61,012 bases of DNA from Clostridia bacterium (GCA_017439545.1 JAFSIW010000072.1:1-61012); one strand, 5' to 3'. Counted from the first letter of the stretch, positions 36,800-46,841 are shown. Notes: generated by a model from the letters alone, not told the origin. Made by a program: numbers and translations.

Positions 36800-38545
36800 T
36801 TATTGTTCTTTGCGCCTGCTCACAACCAGCCACGCCGCCGACAGCAACAGCAGGCCGCCGCTGACGAAAATAACCGCCGACTCGCCGGTTTTGGGGTTCT
36901 CTCCCTTCGGCTCGCTTTCTTCCACCGACGGGAATTGCGCCTTTTGGGTTACGATCCGTCCCTTTGCGTGGGCATACTCTTCACCGATCACGCCCCCCAG
37001 ATGCGCCACGATGTATTGCTCCAGCACCTCCACATCCAGCACGCCGTCGTTTTTCACTACCTTGGCGTTTTTGAACATGGTCGCGCCGCCGCCCTGCTCT
37101 AACAGCAGATAGCTGTGGGATGCCACCGTGTAGGTCTTTGCAAGGTCGATGGGCAAATAGGTACGGGTCGTCTTGTCCAGCACCTTTACGTCAGACACCC
37201 GACGCTCTCCTTGTACCTTGACAAACATCAGATTTTCGTCCAGCACCACGGGGGAAGGAATCTCGCCGTTAATGGCAAAGGTGATGCCCGATACCTGTTG
37301 GAAGGTGCCGTCCTCGTTGGGATAGTTCACCACACCCAATTCCAGCATATCCACGATCTGCTGACCGGTTGCCTCCACCACGCATACGTTATTGTTAAAG
37401 GGGAATACGCTGAGGATATCATTAAAGGTCACGTCTCCCGCGCCCATATCCGCACGGATGCCGCCCCCGTTTTGCAAGCCGATATCCGCCCCCATCACCA
37501 CGCGGTAAGCGTCGGCGCACAGGTCGCCCAGATTGGTCTCCCGATTGCGGATAATCCGCTGACCGTTTTCATCCACAGTGGTCAGATCCACCTTGCTTTC
37601 GCCGATTTTGCGGTTGCCCAGCTTACCGTATTCTTGGTTGATGGCAGCAATATAATCCACCACCGCCGGATCCTCGGCTTCATAGACTTCGGTCGCCACC
37701 AATCGGGTGGTAAATTTGCCCCCCGACAAGGTAAGCTGACCGATGTATTGGAATTTCGTACCGGTTGAGGACAAAAGTACCCCATCTCCGTTTTTATCAG
37801 CCACCGTCAAGGCTTCCACCACGCTGTGGGAGTGACCGTCCAACACCACGTCCAGTCCTGCGGTATTGGCGATCAAGGCTTGCGCACTCCATTGCTCATA
37901 CACACTTTCGGTGCCCAGATGCGTCAAAGCGATCACGTAATCCGCTCCTTTTGCCACGGCGGCATCAATGGTATTCTGCACCGTTTGGTACAGATCGGCA
38001 CCGTGAAAGGTGTAAATATAGTTGCCCTGCTCGTCCATAAACTGAATGGGGGACGAGGAGGTAATGGTATCGGGAGTGGTAACGCCGATATAGGCAATAT
38101 CGGTCTCCCCGTAGGACACGATGGTATAGGGTTGGAACAAGGAGGCATCCTCCCCGATTTTGCCAAAGTTGCAGCAAACAGGCTTGGTGTTCATCAAAGC
38201 AGTCAATTCCTGTAAGCGGGGAAGCTTATAGTCAAACTCGTGGTTGCCCAACGTAAAGGCATCATATCCCACCAGATTCATTGTATTCACAATATATTCC
38301 CCTTGCGAAACGGCACCAAGGCTGCTTCCCTGCACAAAGTCCCCCGACGAAACCAACCCCACGTAAGGTACTGTCTGCGCCAGTTCCTTTTTCATCGCCG
38401 ACAACTTCGCATAGCCCTCAATGGCGCAATGGACGTCATTTTCATACAGAATAACCAGCTCTGCCGCATCCGCCTGCACGCCGAAGGAGAAAACCGAAAG
38501 CAGCAATATCGCCGCCAAACACCATGCCAATCCTCGTTTTTTCAT
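36800..38545 (-). CDS. Secreted, wall-anchored 5'-nucleotidase / metallophosphoesterase
   Basis: A 581-residue extracellular 5'-nucleotidase (UshA/YfkN type) that frees phosphate from nucleotides. Order: signal peptide (1-28), metallophosphoesterase domain (YENDVHCA, GDFVQGSS, TLGNHEFDY), substrate-binding C-terminal domain (LQNGGGIRADMGAGD, then LSVFPFNN), and a sorting signal NPKTGE with hydrophobic helix and RRKEQ tail. NPKTG is a sortase motif variant, so the enzyme should be covalently attached to the wall, unlike its dockerin neighbours. It follows the dockerin-CAP gene by 18 bases and is probably co-transcribed with it. Confidence 0.9.
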   Translation of the reverse strand: MKKRGLAWCLAAILLLSVFSFGVQADAAELVILYENDVHCAIEGYAKLSAMKKELAQTVPYVGLVSSGDFVQGSSLGAVSQGEYIVNTMNLVGYDAFTLGNHEFDYKLPRLQELTALMNTKPVCCNFGKIGEDASLFQPYTIVSYGETDIAYIGVTTPDTITSSSPIQFMDEQGNYIYTFHGADLYQTVQNTIDAAVAKGADYVIALTHLGTESVYEQWSAQALIANTAGLDVVLDGHSHSVVEALTVADKNGDGVLLSSTGTKFQYIGQLTLSGGKFTTRLVATEVYEAEDPAVVDYIAAINQEYGKLGNRKIGESKVDLTTVDENGQRIIRNRETNLGDLCADAYRVVMGADIGLQNGGGIRADMGAGDVTFNDILSVFPFNNNVCVVEATGQQIVDMLELGVVNYPNEDGTFQQVSGITFAINGEIPSPVVLDENLMFVKVQGERRVSDVKVLDKTTRTYLPIDLAKTYTVASHSYLLLEQGGGATMFKNAKVVKNDGVLDVEVLEQYIVAHLGGVIGEEYAHAKGRIVTQKAQFPSVEESEPKGENPKTGESAVIFVSGGLLLLSAAWLVVSRRKEQ

Positions 38546-38563
38546 CAAAATCTCTCCCCTGTG

Positions 38564-39397
38564 TTAATTGAGTCCCAAGAACAACTGCACCCAAGCGTAG
38601 CCGATGTATCCCTCTTGGGTAGCAGGAACAACTCCTACCATCATATGCGTAAAATCTTCACTTAAAATATTCTCCCGATGCCCTTGAGAATTCATCCAAG
38701 CCTCCATCACCTGGGCAGGAGTGACCTGCCCCATGGCGATGTTTTCTCCTGCGGCGTAATAGGGAATGCCCGTAAGCACCGTAAAGCAACTGCTCCCGTC
38801 GGGACGAGTGTGAGAAAATACCTGATCGGTCTCTTGGGCTCGAATATCAGCCGCTGACTGACCCGCTACGTAGTAGGTAAGAGGCGAGAGTCCCGCCTTT
38901 TGCCGTTCTACGTTGACCAGCCGCAGTACCTCAGCTTCCATTTCGCCGATGGCAGGGGTTACGATGGGAGGCAGTTTGGGAAGCTCCCGTTCTTCAAAAG
39001 CATCGCACAAGGCGCAGTCCCGCCGTGCCAGCCCTGCCTGATCCCGAGTGGCAGGCGTTACCTCTTGCCACACCTCCCACCAATGCACGGTAACCGTTTC
39101 GGGGGTGTCCAACAAAGTCGGCTTGCCCACGGTGTGCTTTAAGATCTCCAACGCATCGTTGGCGCCCACGTTCCCGTCACGGGTAACGTCCGCCGCAGGC
39201 AACATACGGTCGTTTTCCGACTTGCCCACCACCAGCTTCAGCACTTCCAGCGCATCCTCCGCACCGATCTTGCCATCCAGCGTCAGATCCCCGTACAGGG
39301 TGTAATGCGCTCCGTATTCCTCTTGCGCCGTCACCAAAGTGGGAAACGCCAGCATCAAAGGAACAATAACCAGCCATACGAGCCATCGGTATTTCAT
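38564..39397 (-). CDS. Secreted dockerin-CAP (SCP-like) protein
   Basis: A 277-residue secreted protein with a signal peptide (1-24), an N-terminal type I dockerin (about 36-93; EF-hand-like loops DLTLDGKIGAED and DVTRDGNVGAND) and a C-terminal CAP domain (about 150-277; ERQKAGLSPLTY, VFSHTRPDGSS, GENIAM, HRENIL). Dockerins bind cohesins of a scaffold protein; CAP domains in bacteria have mostly unknown roles. Position 3 of both Ca loops is Thr where Asp/Asn is more usual. A CxxC pair (CALC) lies in the linker. It starts the two-gene unit with the 5'-nucleotidase. Confidence 0.88.
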   Translation of the reverse strand: MKYRWLVWLVIVPLMLAFPTLVTAQEEYGAHYTLYGDLTLDGKIGAEDALEVLKLVVGKSENDRMLPAADVTRDGNVGANDALEILKHTVGKPTLLDTPETVTVHWWEVWQEVTPATRDQAGLARRDCALCDAFEERELPKLPPIVTPAIGEMEAEVLRLVNVERQKAGLSPLTYYVAGQSAADIRAQETDQVFSHTRPDGSSCFTVLTGIPYYAAGENIAMGQVTPAQVMEAWMNSQGHRENILSEDFTHMMVGVVPATQEGYIGYAWVQLFLGLN

Positions 39398-39433
39398 GAA
39401 AAACTCCTCTTTTCATTTCGTCGTTACCCAATC

Positions 39434-39462
39434 ATTATGCCATACTACGTGACATTTTGCAA
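39434..39462 (-). promoter_or_regulatory. Promoter of the dockerin-CAP gene
   Basis: Minus-strand TTGCAA (39457-39462), 17-base spacer, CATAAT (39434-39439), about 35 bases before the start codon. Confidence 0.6.
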
Positions 39463-39474
39463 GGCTTTCCTTGC

Positions 39475-39511
39475 AAAAGAAAAGCCCCTTTGCCATAGGG
39501 CAAAGGGGCTT
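39475..39511 (-). terminator. Terminator of the giant metallophosphoesterase gene
   Basis: A perfect 13-base stem (AAGCCCCTTTGCC, 39482-39494, with 39499-39511) with four-base loop; on the minus strand it is followed by TTCTTTTGC, a moderate T-run. Confidence 0.85.
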
Positions 39512-39541
39512 GGATTTCAATCAACGGATTGATTGTATTAC

Positions 39542-42500
39542 TTACAGAGCCATTTCCAATTGAACGAAACGATGTTCATTGGTGATGAGCATCTTTTGGT
39601 TAAAGGTCAGGGCGTTGTAAGCGGCACGGGCGGCAGAAATAGCGGCCTGATCGCCGGGTTGAATCGCGTCGATCATAGCGGTTACTTCGGCAACCAGTTT
39701 GGCATCATTTTCCAGTTCTTGCAAGCGAGCCAGATTGGAAACCTTTGCCTTTTGCGCGTCGGTCAGAGCATCGTAAGCGGCGCGAGCGGCGGCAATGCCC
39801 TTCTTGTTGGCGGCAGTCTTGAAGACGGCAATCTTGTCTTCTACTGCTTGTGCGGCGGCGGTATCAGCGGCGGATTCTTCGGCGGCTTTTTCCAGAGCGA
39901 CGATAGCAGCTTCGGCAGCTTCCAAAGCGGCTACGTTGTCAATCAGAGCTTTTTGAGCATCGGTCAAGTCATCGTAAGCGGCGCGAGCGGCTTCTACAGC
40001 GGGTTTATCGTCCAAACTTTGCACGTTGAGAGCGTTGATTTGATCGGTTACGCTCTTTGCTTCAGCCTTGTCGATGGCTTCTTGATCCGCTTGTGCCTGC
40101 AACGCATCAATCTTGGCTTCCGCATCCACCAGTTTTTGCAGGTTGGTAACCAAATCCTTTTGGGTATCGGTCAGCTCATCATAAGCAGTTCGGGCGGCTA
40201 CCACGGCGGGCTTGTCGTCTAAACTTTGCACGTTGAGAGCATCAATTTGCGCAACCACATGGGCGGCTGTTTCCTCGTCGGTAGGACCTACCAAATCCAA
40301 GGTAAACGAAAACTGATTCACGTCCAGGAACCATTGATCCTGCACCGAGGAATAGGTTTCTACCTGCACTTGTCGACCGTCTTCCGAGAAATAGAACATG
40401 GTGATCATACCGGCGGGTTTTTCCAGGTCAACGTTTTGATGATCGGACAGAATCTGGGTCACGCAGTTGCCCTTTTCCCCTTGCTTCTGCCGCACAAGCA
40501 CTTTTTCGCTGATTTCATGACCGCAAACCACCATAGCAACGTTTTCGTTGCCGTTGACCAATTCCTCCCAGATCCGTTTGCCCTCATCGGTCAATTCACG
40601 ATTGGGGAGCATATAAGAGTGAGTGGTGATGATGACGTTATGGTCGGGATGTGCTTTCACCACTTGATCTGCCCAGGACAGCGCATCCACTGTGGGGCTA
40701 AAGTCAAGAGTAAGCAACAAATACTTCACCTGACCCACCGTCATGGTTTTGTACGTGTTGCGCATATCGCCGTACATACCGTCTACGGTACCGCCGTATT
40801 GGTCGACAGAAACATATTGATTGAACTGATTAACACTGTCGTGATTCCCACGAATCAAATTGTACGGCACCACGCCGTCCAACGTATGGATCGATTCCAT
40901 AGCGGTTTCCCATTCTCGCACGGTGTCATCCTGAGTAATATCCCCCAGACCGAACACGAATTGAATCTTTTTCTTTACCACGTTGTCGGTCAGCCAGTTG
41001 TAAACCTTGGGGAACAGGTCGGGATTGTTCTTATTTAAGTATTGGGTATCTCCCACAAAGGCAAAGGAATAAGCATAGTCCCGAATGGCAGGACCCTCTT
41101 GGGCCAAGCGAACACGCTGTACCACAGGATTTTGGTTGTCGCTTTGGTCGGGGATGGTGGTAAAACCATCGGTAAGCCCGCTCATATCATAGGCCACCAA
41201 TAAACCGTCCTTATCCCAAGCATTTCTGTCTGCCCGAATCTCCTCATCGGTACGGGCATCGGCGTAAATGGCCAACGATTTCATGCGACCTTTGAAATAG
41301 CCGGCATTGCCATCGGTATAGTCACCGCCCAGATAAAAGGCAGTGGTAGGTTGCCAGCCGTCATCTGCGATGGTCAAGGATTGTTTGTGCTCTCCCTCTA
41401 TATAGCAATGGATCATGCCCGCCTTTTGGTCCCGCACCAAGGCAAGATGTGTCCATGTGCGATAGGGAACAGCCACCTGATCAAACACATATTGAACCGA
41501 CTGACCGTATTGGTCGTACAGGGTGATCTGAGGTTGCGCCAATCCATTGATCTCCACGTTCATGGCGGGGTTGTTGCTTCCCACGGTACCCAACACAACG
41601 TTTTGTTGATTGCGGATGCGTTCGGGAATATACAAGGTTGCCTCCACCGTACCAAAGGCGCTGCCCAGCTCGTTCTTGATGCGATATTGCGAGGTTGATG
41701 CAAAGGTGATACCTTCCACACCGTCCCGCGCTTCTTCCAACAGTTCCAATACGCTCAAATTGGCAACCAGTTGCTTGGCAGTATGGGACAATCCATCATA
41801 ATTATTTCTGGCTTTTGTCAGATCGGCAGCCTGCTTGGTTTGATAAGCCTCAGCAATATCATGGATCACTGAAAAAGCGGCTTGCTGATGGGTCGTATCT
41901 TGCGTTGCCACATCAGCGCTGACAAAACGAAAATCGTCGAAAATCAGCACGTCACCCTTTTGCATATTGGGCACGGTGGACCAGCGCAAACGGAAATATT
42001 GGGCATTGGTGGCCATGGTCAGATCATCCAGCGGAATGACCACACGGTTCCAACCGGCCTTTAATCCGTTAACATAGGTTTTGAAAGCGGCTTGATCGGT
42101 GGATTTTGCCACCGCATACGCTTGCGCCTGATCCCAATCCATGGTGCTCTTGGTATCATGATCATACACGTACAAATCGGTCCAACCGGTAGCGCCATCC
42201 AGCATGCCGTCTCGGGAAAGCCAAAGGTTAAAACTCATGTAATACGCGCCGGAAATATCAACACTATAGGGCAGAGACGCAAACAAGAAAAACTGATTCT
42301 GTCCCGCATTTTCTTTGGCAACACATTGATAGGCGCCGCTGCCTTCGGTATAATTCACCTGATTGACGGTGCCGTCGTTATCGGCAAAGAAGGTAGAAAA
42401 CCAATCGGTATCAGCCGAGGCAAATTGTACGTCGACGCCGGTACGGATCGCCATTGCCTTGTCTAACAGCCCATCGGGAATATACCGTTTGGCTTCAAGG

Positions 42501-44755
42501 GACAACTCTGCGTAAGCGGCTTTTGCCTCATCGGTATTTCGTTTGGCAATCCCCTGTGTCATCAAAGCGATCACCGCCTTGGCCCGGTTGCGCACGGGCG
42601 CTACTTCATCCAAAACGATTTGATTGACAAAACGGAAATCGTCAAACAAATATACGTCGCCTTGTTTTGTACCGGGAACGTTTCCGATCCGCAAGCGGAA
42701 ATACTGAGCGGCTTTCCCGTCGGTAACGGTGGAATCCAACGGAATCACAATATGATTCCAACCGGCTTTCAGCCCCTCAAAGCAAGCACGGAAATTCTTT
42801 TGGGCATCCGAATTGTTGGAATTGGACCCACCGGCGGTAGCCAAGGCATAAGGCTGTGCTCCGTCCCAGCTAAGCGAGCCTTTTCCTTCGGCAGACCACA
42901 CGTACAGGTCGGACCAGCCCGAAGTTCCGTCGAACACCCCATCACGAGGCACCCACAGATCAAAGGTCATATACTGTGCACCGGTAATATCTACAGGTGT
43001 TTGCACGCTGCTGGCGTACATAGTAAACGTGTTACCGTCTTCTTTGGCAACGCATTCAAAAGCGCCGTCACCTTGGGTATAGTTATAGGTAATCACCTTG
43101 CCGTCGTTATTCGTATAATAGGTGGATACCTCGTCGGTATCCATGCTCATAAAGGGCACGTCTACGTCATTGGCTACGATTGCGGCCATTTTCTCCTTCA
43201 CCGCCATCAGCTTATCGGCACCGATCACGTAAGATTCATATCCGTCGCTCAACCCTTCAAAAGCATCCACCACCGCTTTGACCGTGTCGTAGTCGGTACG
43301 GCTTAAGGATTCGGCGGCAGGCAGAGAACGGATCAACACCGTAACGTCCTTGGCGGCATTGATTTTTTGCCATTGATCATAATACACGTCGGCACTGATA
43401 AAACGGAAATCGTCAAAATATATCAGGTCGCCTTTCTTGACGTTATAAAACTCATCCTGCCCGTTGGCTTGCACCCGCAAACGCAGGCTGACCAGATCGG
43501 TAATGTCGGTAACCTGATCCAGTTGAATGGCCACGTGGTTCCATCCCGCCTTCAATCCCGTGAAGGCTTTGCGGGTATAATCCGTATTGATTGACGCTTG
43601 ACAAGTAGAGGTATAGCTTTCGCTGTAATTGTTGGGGTGAGCCGCATCATCCGCTCGCATATCGGTCCACATCAAAGAAGCGCCATCGTAGTAATTATCC
43701 CGAGGCACCCACAGATCAAAGGTCAGATACTGCGCTCCCGCCACATTGCACGTTGTGCCGTTCTTGCGCAAAAACAGCGTAAGATCATTGCTGTCTTCTT
43801 TTACAAGACAACGGATCGAACCGGTTCCTTCCAGATAGTTTTCGTTGTCGGTATAGCCGGTATTTTCATGGTAATAGGTTTCCATTTGTCCGCCGTTCCA
43901 TTGATCCATATTGCGGAACTGTACGTTTACGTTCGTTTTCATTCCAACGGCGTTTTCCAACAATTCGGACGGTACGTAAGCTTTGGCTTCTGCCGACAAT
44001 TGTTCATATGCCGCCATGGCAGCAGTCACGTCGCCCGTGTTCATTCCTTTGGCAAACAATGCAATCACCTGCTTTGCCTGTGCGCGCACCGGCACTACTT
44101 GCTCCAGCACATCCTGACTGACAAAGCGGAAATCGTCAAAAATCACGGTTTCATTGAGTTTCAGACTGGCTACCGTAGAAACCCGCAAGCGGAAATACTG
44201 AGCACCTGCTCCGTTGGTCACTTCGGCATCCAAAGGAATGACCACCGTGTTCCAGCCTGCTTTTAACCCGTGAAAATTGGCACGAAAATTGTTTTGCTCG
44301 GTCGACGTGTTGGAATTGGATTTGCCGGCGGTGGCAATAGCATTGGGCTGTGCGCCATCCCACGAGTAGCCGTCTTTTCCTTCTTTGGTCCAGACGTACA
44401 GATCCGACCAGCCGGAGGAGGTATCAAACATACCGTCCCGTTCACACCACAGGTCAAATACCATGTGGGTGGCACCGGTAATATCCACCGCATTTTGCAC
44501 GCCGCTGGCATACATATGAAAGTTATTGCTTCCCTCGGCGTCTTTGGTAACGCAAGAAAAAGCACCGCTACCTTCGGTATAGTTTTCAGCGGTAATCGTC
44601 CCGTTGTTATCCTTAAAATAGGTAGAGCATTCGTCTGTATCCATAGACATAAACTGCACGTCCACCCCGGTTGCGGCCGACGCCGTCAAACCGCCCAGGG
44701 GCAGAGCCGTCAGCAACAGACACAGGACCAAAAACAAACTGAGTTTTCTTTTCAT
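39542..44755 (-). CDS. Giant secreted multimodular metallophosphoesterase (four beta modules, LamG, phosphoesterase, helical repeats)
   Basis: A 1,737-residue exported protein. Order (rough): signal peptide 1-28; four related modules of about 200 residues (each from V(D/N)VxF to FDDFRFV), likely jelly rolls that bind carbohydrate; one short helical repeat after each; a LamG-like domain near 1040-1220; a calcineurin-like phosphoesterase near 1235-1500 with AFVGDTQ, GLGDITQD, RGNHDS, TTHSYM and CGHE metal motifs; then four helical repeats of about 55 residues (AAR-AYD-LTD-QK pattern). No dockerin, sortase signal or SLH domain ends it, so surface attachment is unclear. It is divergent from an AraC gene. 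The substrate is unknown; a phosphorylated glycan or lipid-linked polymer would suit the architecture. Confidence 0.85.
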   Translation of the reverse strand: MKRKLSLFLVLCLLLTALPLGGLTASAATGVDVQFMSMDTDECSTYFKDNNGTITAENYTEGSGAFSCVTKDAEGSNNFHMYASGVQNAVDITGATHMVFDLWCERDGMFDTSSGWSDLYVWTKEGKDGYSWDGAQPNAIATAGKSNSNTSTEQNNFRANFHGLKAGWNTVVIPLDAEVTNGAGAQYFRLRVSTVASLKLNETVIFDDFRFVSQDVLEQVVPVRAQAKQVIALFAKGMNTGDVTAAMAAYEQLSAEAKAYVPSELLENAVGMKTNVNVQFRNMDQWNGGQMETYYHENTGYTDNENYLEGTGSIRCLVKEDSNDLTLFLRKNGTTCNVAGAQYLTFDLWVPRDNYYDGASLMWTDMRADDAAHPNNYSESYTSTCQASINTDYTRKAFTGLKAGWNHVAIQLDQVTDITDLVSLRLRVQANGQDEFYNVKKGDLIYFDDFRFISADVYYDQWQKINAAKDVTVLIRSLPAAESLSRTDYDTVKAVVDAFEGLSDGYESYVIGADKLMAVKEKMAAIVANDVDVPFMSMDTDEVSTYYTNNDGKVITYNYTQGDGAFECVAKEDGNTFTMYASSVQTPVDITGAQYMTFDLWVPRDGVFDGTSGWSDLYVWSAEGKGSLSWDGAQPYALATAGGSNSNNSDAQKNFRACFEGLKAGWNHIVIPLDSTVTDGKAAQYFRLRIGNVPGTKQGDVYLFDDFRFVNQIVLDEVAPVRNRAKAVIALMTQGIAKRNTDEAKAAYAELSLEAKRYIPDGLLDKAMAIRTGVDVQFASADTDWFSTFFADNDGTVNQVNYTEGSGAYQCVAKENAGQNQFFLFASLPYSVDISGAYYMSFNLWLSRDGMLDGATGWTDLYVYDHDTKSTMDWDQAQAYAVAKSTDQAAFKTYVNGLKAGWNRVVIPLDDLTMATNAQYFRLRWSTVPNMQKGDVLIFDDFRFVSADVATQDTTHQQAAFSVIHDIAEAYQTKQAADLTKARNNYDGLSHTAKQLVANLSVLELLEEARDGVEGITFASTSQYRIKNELGSAFGTVEATLYIPERIRNQQNVVLGTVGSNNPAMNVEINGLAQPQITLYDQYGQSVQYVFDQVAVPYRTWTHLALVRDQKAGMIHCYIEGEHKQSLTIADDGWQPTTAFYLGGDYTDGNAGYFKGRMKSLAIYADARTDEEIRADRNAWDKDGLLVAYDMSGLTDGFTTIPDQSDNQNPVVQRVRLAQEGPAIRDYAYSFAFVGDTQYLNKNNPDLFPKVYNWLTDNVVKKKIQFVFGLGDITQDDTVREWETAMESIHTLDGVVPYNLIRGNHDSVNQFNQYVSVDQYGGTVDGMYGDMRNTYKTMTVGQVKYLLLTLDFSPTVDALSWADQVVKAHPDHNVIITTHSYMLPNRELTDEGKRIWEELVNGNENVAMVVCGHEISEKVLVRQKQGEKGNCVTQILSDHQNVDLEKPAGMITMFYFSEDGRQVQVETYSSVQDQWFLDVNQFSFTLDLVGPTDEETAAHVVAQIDALNVQSLDDKPAVVAARTAYDELTDTQKDLVTNLQKLVDAEAKIDALQAQADQEAIDKAEAKSVTDQINALNVQSLDDKPAVEAARAAYDDLTDAQKALIDNVAALEAAEAAIVALEKAAEESAADTAAAQAVEDKIAVFKTAANKKGIAAARAAYDALTDAQKAKVSNLARLQELENDAKLVAEVTAMIDAIQPGDQAAISAARAAYNALTFNQKMLITNEHRFVQLEMAL

Positions 44756-44771
44756 TGTGATTCCTCCTATA

Positions 44772-44803
44772 TTGACAAATCATTGCTTTGCTATTATTAT
44801 AAT
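44772..44803. promoter_or_regulatory. Overlapping divergent promoter region, giant gene / AraC-1
   Basis: On the plus strand TTGACA (44772-44777) and TATTAT (44795-44800) have 17-base spacing and point to the AraC gene. On the minus strand a TATAAT (44796-44801) without a good -35 box points to the giant gene, as expected for an activator-dependent promoter. The whole gap is 108 bases. Confidence 0.6.
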
Positions 44804-44863
44804 ACATATAATTCCGTATAACATTCAACATCGTTTTATATACGAATTCAGAGGTGAAAGCTC

Positions 44864-45754
44864 ATGCCGTTATATCCCGATGGTGAAATGTGGGATATTC
44901 ATGAAAATTCCCATCAGCGCAAGCTCTACACCTGCCACGATGTGACCGTAGAGGGACTACACGCGATTGGCTGGCAATGGTTTAAGCAAACCAAGCTGTA
45001 TATTCCCCCCCATCACCACAAGCAATGTTTTGAATTCCATTACGTTCAGGAAGGACGCATCACCTTTCGGGTGGACGATAGATCCTATACCGTGAACAGC
45101 GGTCAGGTGTTTGTTAATTTCCCCAACGAGACCCACGGTGCCGACCGCCAAGAATTGTTCGTAGGTCACAAAATGTTCTGGTTTGATCTGAAAATGCAAA
45201 AGCAGATCTTGGGACTCTCCGACCAAGCCAGCCAGGTTCTTTTGCACCGATTGGGGGAACTGAATCAGCGGATCTATTCGGCAGACGAGGGAATGAACGC
45301 CGCCATAGAAGAAGTCCTTCGTTACAGCTGCTCAAGCGACGAATATTATCAACAATACGCCGCCAATCAGTTAGCTTATTTTCTTCATCAGCTGGTTCAA
45401 AAAAATATTCCCTCCCAAGAGAAAAAAGTGTCCGCAGAAGTCCAACAAGCGTTGGATTATATGCAGAACCACTTGCATCGTAACGTCACATTGAACGAAA
45501 TCGCTGTCGCTGTGGGATATTCCCTGCCCACATTAAAGTTAAAATTCAAAAAAGAGATCGGGATTTCACCGGCAGGCTATTTCGTCAGTTTGCGAATCAA
45601 CCGAGCGAAACAATTATTGCAACAGGGGTATTCCGTAACCGAAACCGCCAATGCGCTGGATTTCTCTACCCCAAACTATTTTGCCACCGTGTTTCATCGG
45701 GTCACCAATATGACCCCATCGGCATACAAAAGTCAAAACGGTAGGAAGGATTAA
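44864..45754 (+). CDS. AraC-family transcriptional regulator 1
   Basis: A 296-residue AraC regulator. The N-terminal cupin sensor domain (PPHHHKQCFEFHYVQEG, then GQVFVNFPNETHG) is followed by a C-terminal double helix-turn-helix (NVTLNEIAVAVGYSLPTLKLKFKK; SVTETANALDFSTPNYFATVF). Start at 44864 has AGAGGTGAAAG upstream. It is divergent from the 1,737-residue protein and probably activates it in response to a sugar. Close to the regulator at 50996-51910 (both have ETAxALDFSxxNYFATVFxRVT). Confidence 0.93.
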   Translation: MPLYPDGEMWDIHENSHQRKLYTCHDVTVEGLHAIGWQWFKQTKLYIPPHHHKQCFEFHYVQEGRITFRVDDRSYTVNSGQVFVNFPNETHGADRQELFVGHKMFWFDLKMQKQILGLSDQASQVLLHRLGELNQRIYSADEGMNAAIEEVLRYSCSSDEYYQQYAANQLAYFLHQLVQKNIPSQEKKVSAEVQQALDYMQNHLHRNVTLNEIAVAVGYSLPTLKLKFKKEIGISPAGYFVSLRINRAKQLLQQGYSVTETANALDFSTPNYFATVFHRVTNMTPSAYKSQNGRKD

Positions 45755-45770
45755 CCTTCCTACCGTTTTA
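45738..45770. terminator. Bidirectional terminator between AraC-1 and the small metallophosphoesterase
   Basis: ACGGTAGGAAGG / CCTTCCTACCG stem around ATTAA (45738-45765) followed by TTTTA; the AraC stop codon lies in the loop. The minus-strand reading ends in GTTTTGAC. Confidence 0.85.
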
Positions 45771-45792
45771 TTATGAATGGATGATCAATGGT

Positions 45793-46731
45793 TTACCAAC
45801 CGATGGTAAACTGATTCTGCTGTTTAAAGGCAAGATCGTGGTGCACGGGGGAAAAATAATTCAGGTCCACCGTTTTGCCGCCGTCACGAAAGCGCAACAT
45901 CAGCAGCAGTCCCACACCGCCCCGCGTACCGTCTACGTCTTGGGAGTTGGCCATGATCTGATGCACCACATTGCCGTGAACACCCCGATCGGCCCGATAA
46001 TTCAGCGAGCCGGGATCGTGGGCCATACGGTCGTGTCCGCAGATCACCAGAATCACGTTGGGGTGCTGACTGACAAGGTCATTCCAAAGCGCCTGCCCGT
46101 TAGGCGCATACTGCCCGTACTGATTGCTGAGATATTGATGGGTCACTATGATGGTTTGATGATGGGGATGGCGGGCGATCACCTCGTTTGCCCATGCCAC
46201 GGTGTTGGGCTCGGGCGAAATTTCCAACGACACCACCAAATACCGATTGCCTGCCGCTTCAAAGCAAAAGTAGGTGTTTTCGGAATTGTTGGGAGTCATA
46301 GTACCGCCGTAGGAGTCAAACCCGCTCAAAACCGACCAAGGGAAATACTGATTGAACAGTCGGGTATCCCGCCCATTCCCCGGGGTGTAGTCGTGGTTGC
46401 CGTAGCAGACCGAATACTCGATCCCCGCCGACCGCAGTTTTTGAAAGGCGTCCGCCGCCGTTTGGTATTCCACCGTATTCATGGCGTGACCGTTCCAGGT
46501 CACGTCCCCCACGTCAATGACAAAACGAATATTTTCTTTGTCTTTGTTGGCTACGATCCAATCCATTAAACGATTGAGCTTTTCGGGATAAATGGCGGTC
46601 AGCTCTTGCACGTCGGGAATGACTACCATAGAGTACTCCCCCGGTGAGGGGGTGTGGTCGTATACCCAATCCATCCAAAAGGGATCGCTATCCTTATATT
46701 GTTCACGCAGTTGTTCTGCCGAAGGGTTCAT
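45793..46731 (-). CDS. Single-domain calcineurin-like metallophosphoesterase
   Basis: A 312-residue protein without signal peptide that consists only of the phosphoesterase domain seen in its two giant neighbours (IPDVQELT, DVGDVTWNGH, YGNHDYT, VTHQYLS, CGHDRM). Because it lacks export and binding modules it probably acts in the cytoplasm, perhaps on the imported product of the secreted paralogues. It has its own promoter and terminator. The substrate is unknown. Confidence 0.85.
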   Translation of the reverse strand: MNPSAEQLREQYKDSDPFWMDWVYDHTPSPGEYSMVVIPDVQELTAIYPEKLNRLMDWIVANKDKENIRFVIDVGDVTWNGHAMNTVEYQTAADAFQKLRSAGIEYSVCYGNHDYTPGNGRDTRLFNQYFPWSVLSGFDSYGGTMTPNNSENTYFCFEAAGNRYLVVSLEISPEPNTVAWANEVIARHPHHQTIIVTHQYLSNQYGQYAPNGQALWNDLVSQHPNVILVICGHDRMAHDPGSLNYRADRGVHGNVVHQIMANSQDVDGTRGGVGLLLMLRFRDGGKTVDLNYFSPVHHDLAFKQQNQFTIGW

Positions 46732-46764
46732 ACGGATTCATCCTATCTGTGGTTGTTTTAAGGT

Positions 46765-46793
46765 ATTATACCATCGTTTTTCCCACAATGCAA
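46765..46793 (-). promoter_or_regulatory. Promoter of the small metallophosphoesterase
   Basis: Minus-strand TTGCAT (46788-46793), 17-base spacer, TATAAT (46765-46770); the -10 lies in a GGTATAATACC palindrome. Confidence 0.6.
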
Positions 46794-46826
46794 CAAAAAG
46801 CGGATCGCCCGAAGGTGATCCGCTTT
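46790..46826 (-). terminator. Terminator of the dockerin metallophosphoesterase gene
   Basis: AAAGCGGATC (46797-46806) pairs with GATCCGCTTT (46817-46826); on the minus strand the stem runs into TTTTTG. Confidence 0.85.
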
Positions 46827-46841
46827 AACTATGAGAGGAAG

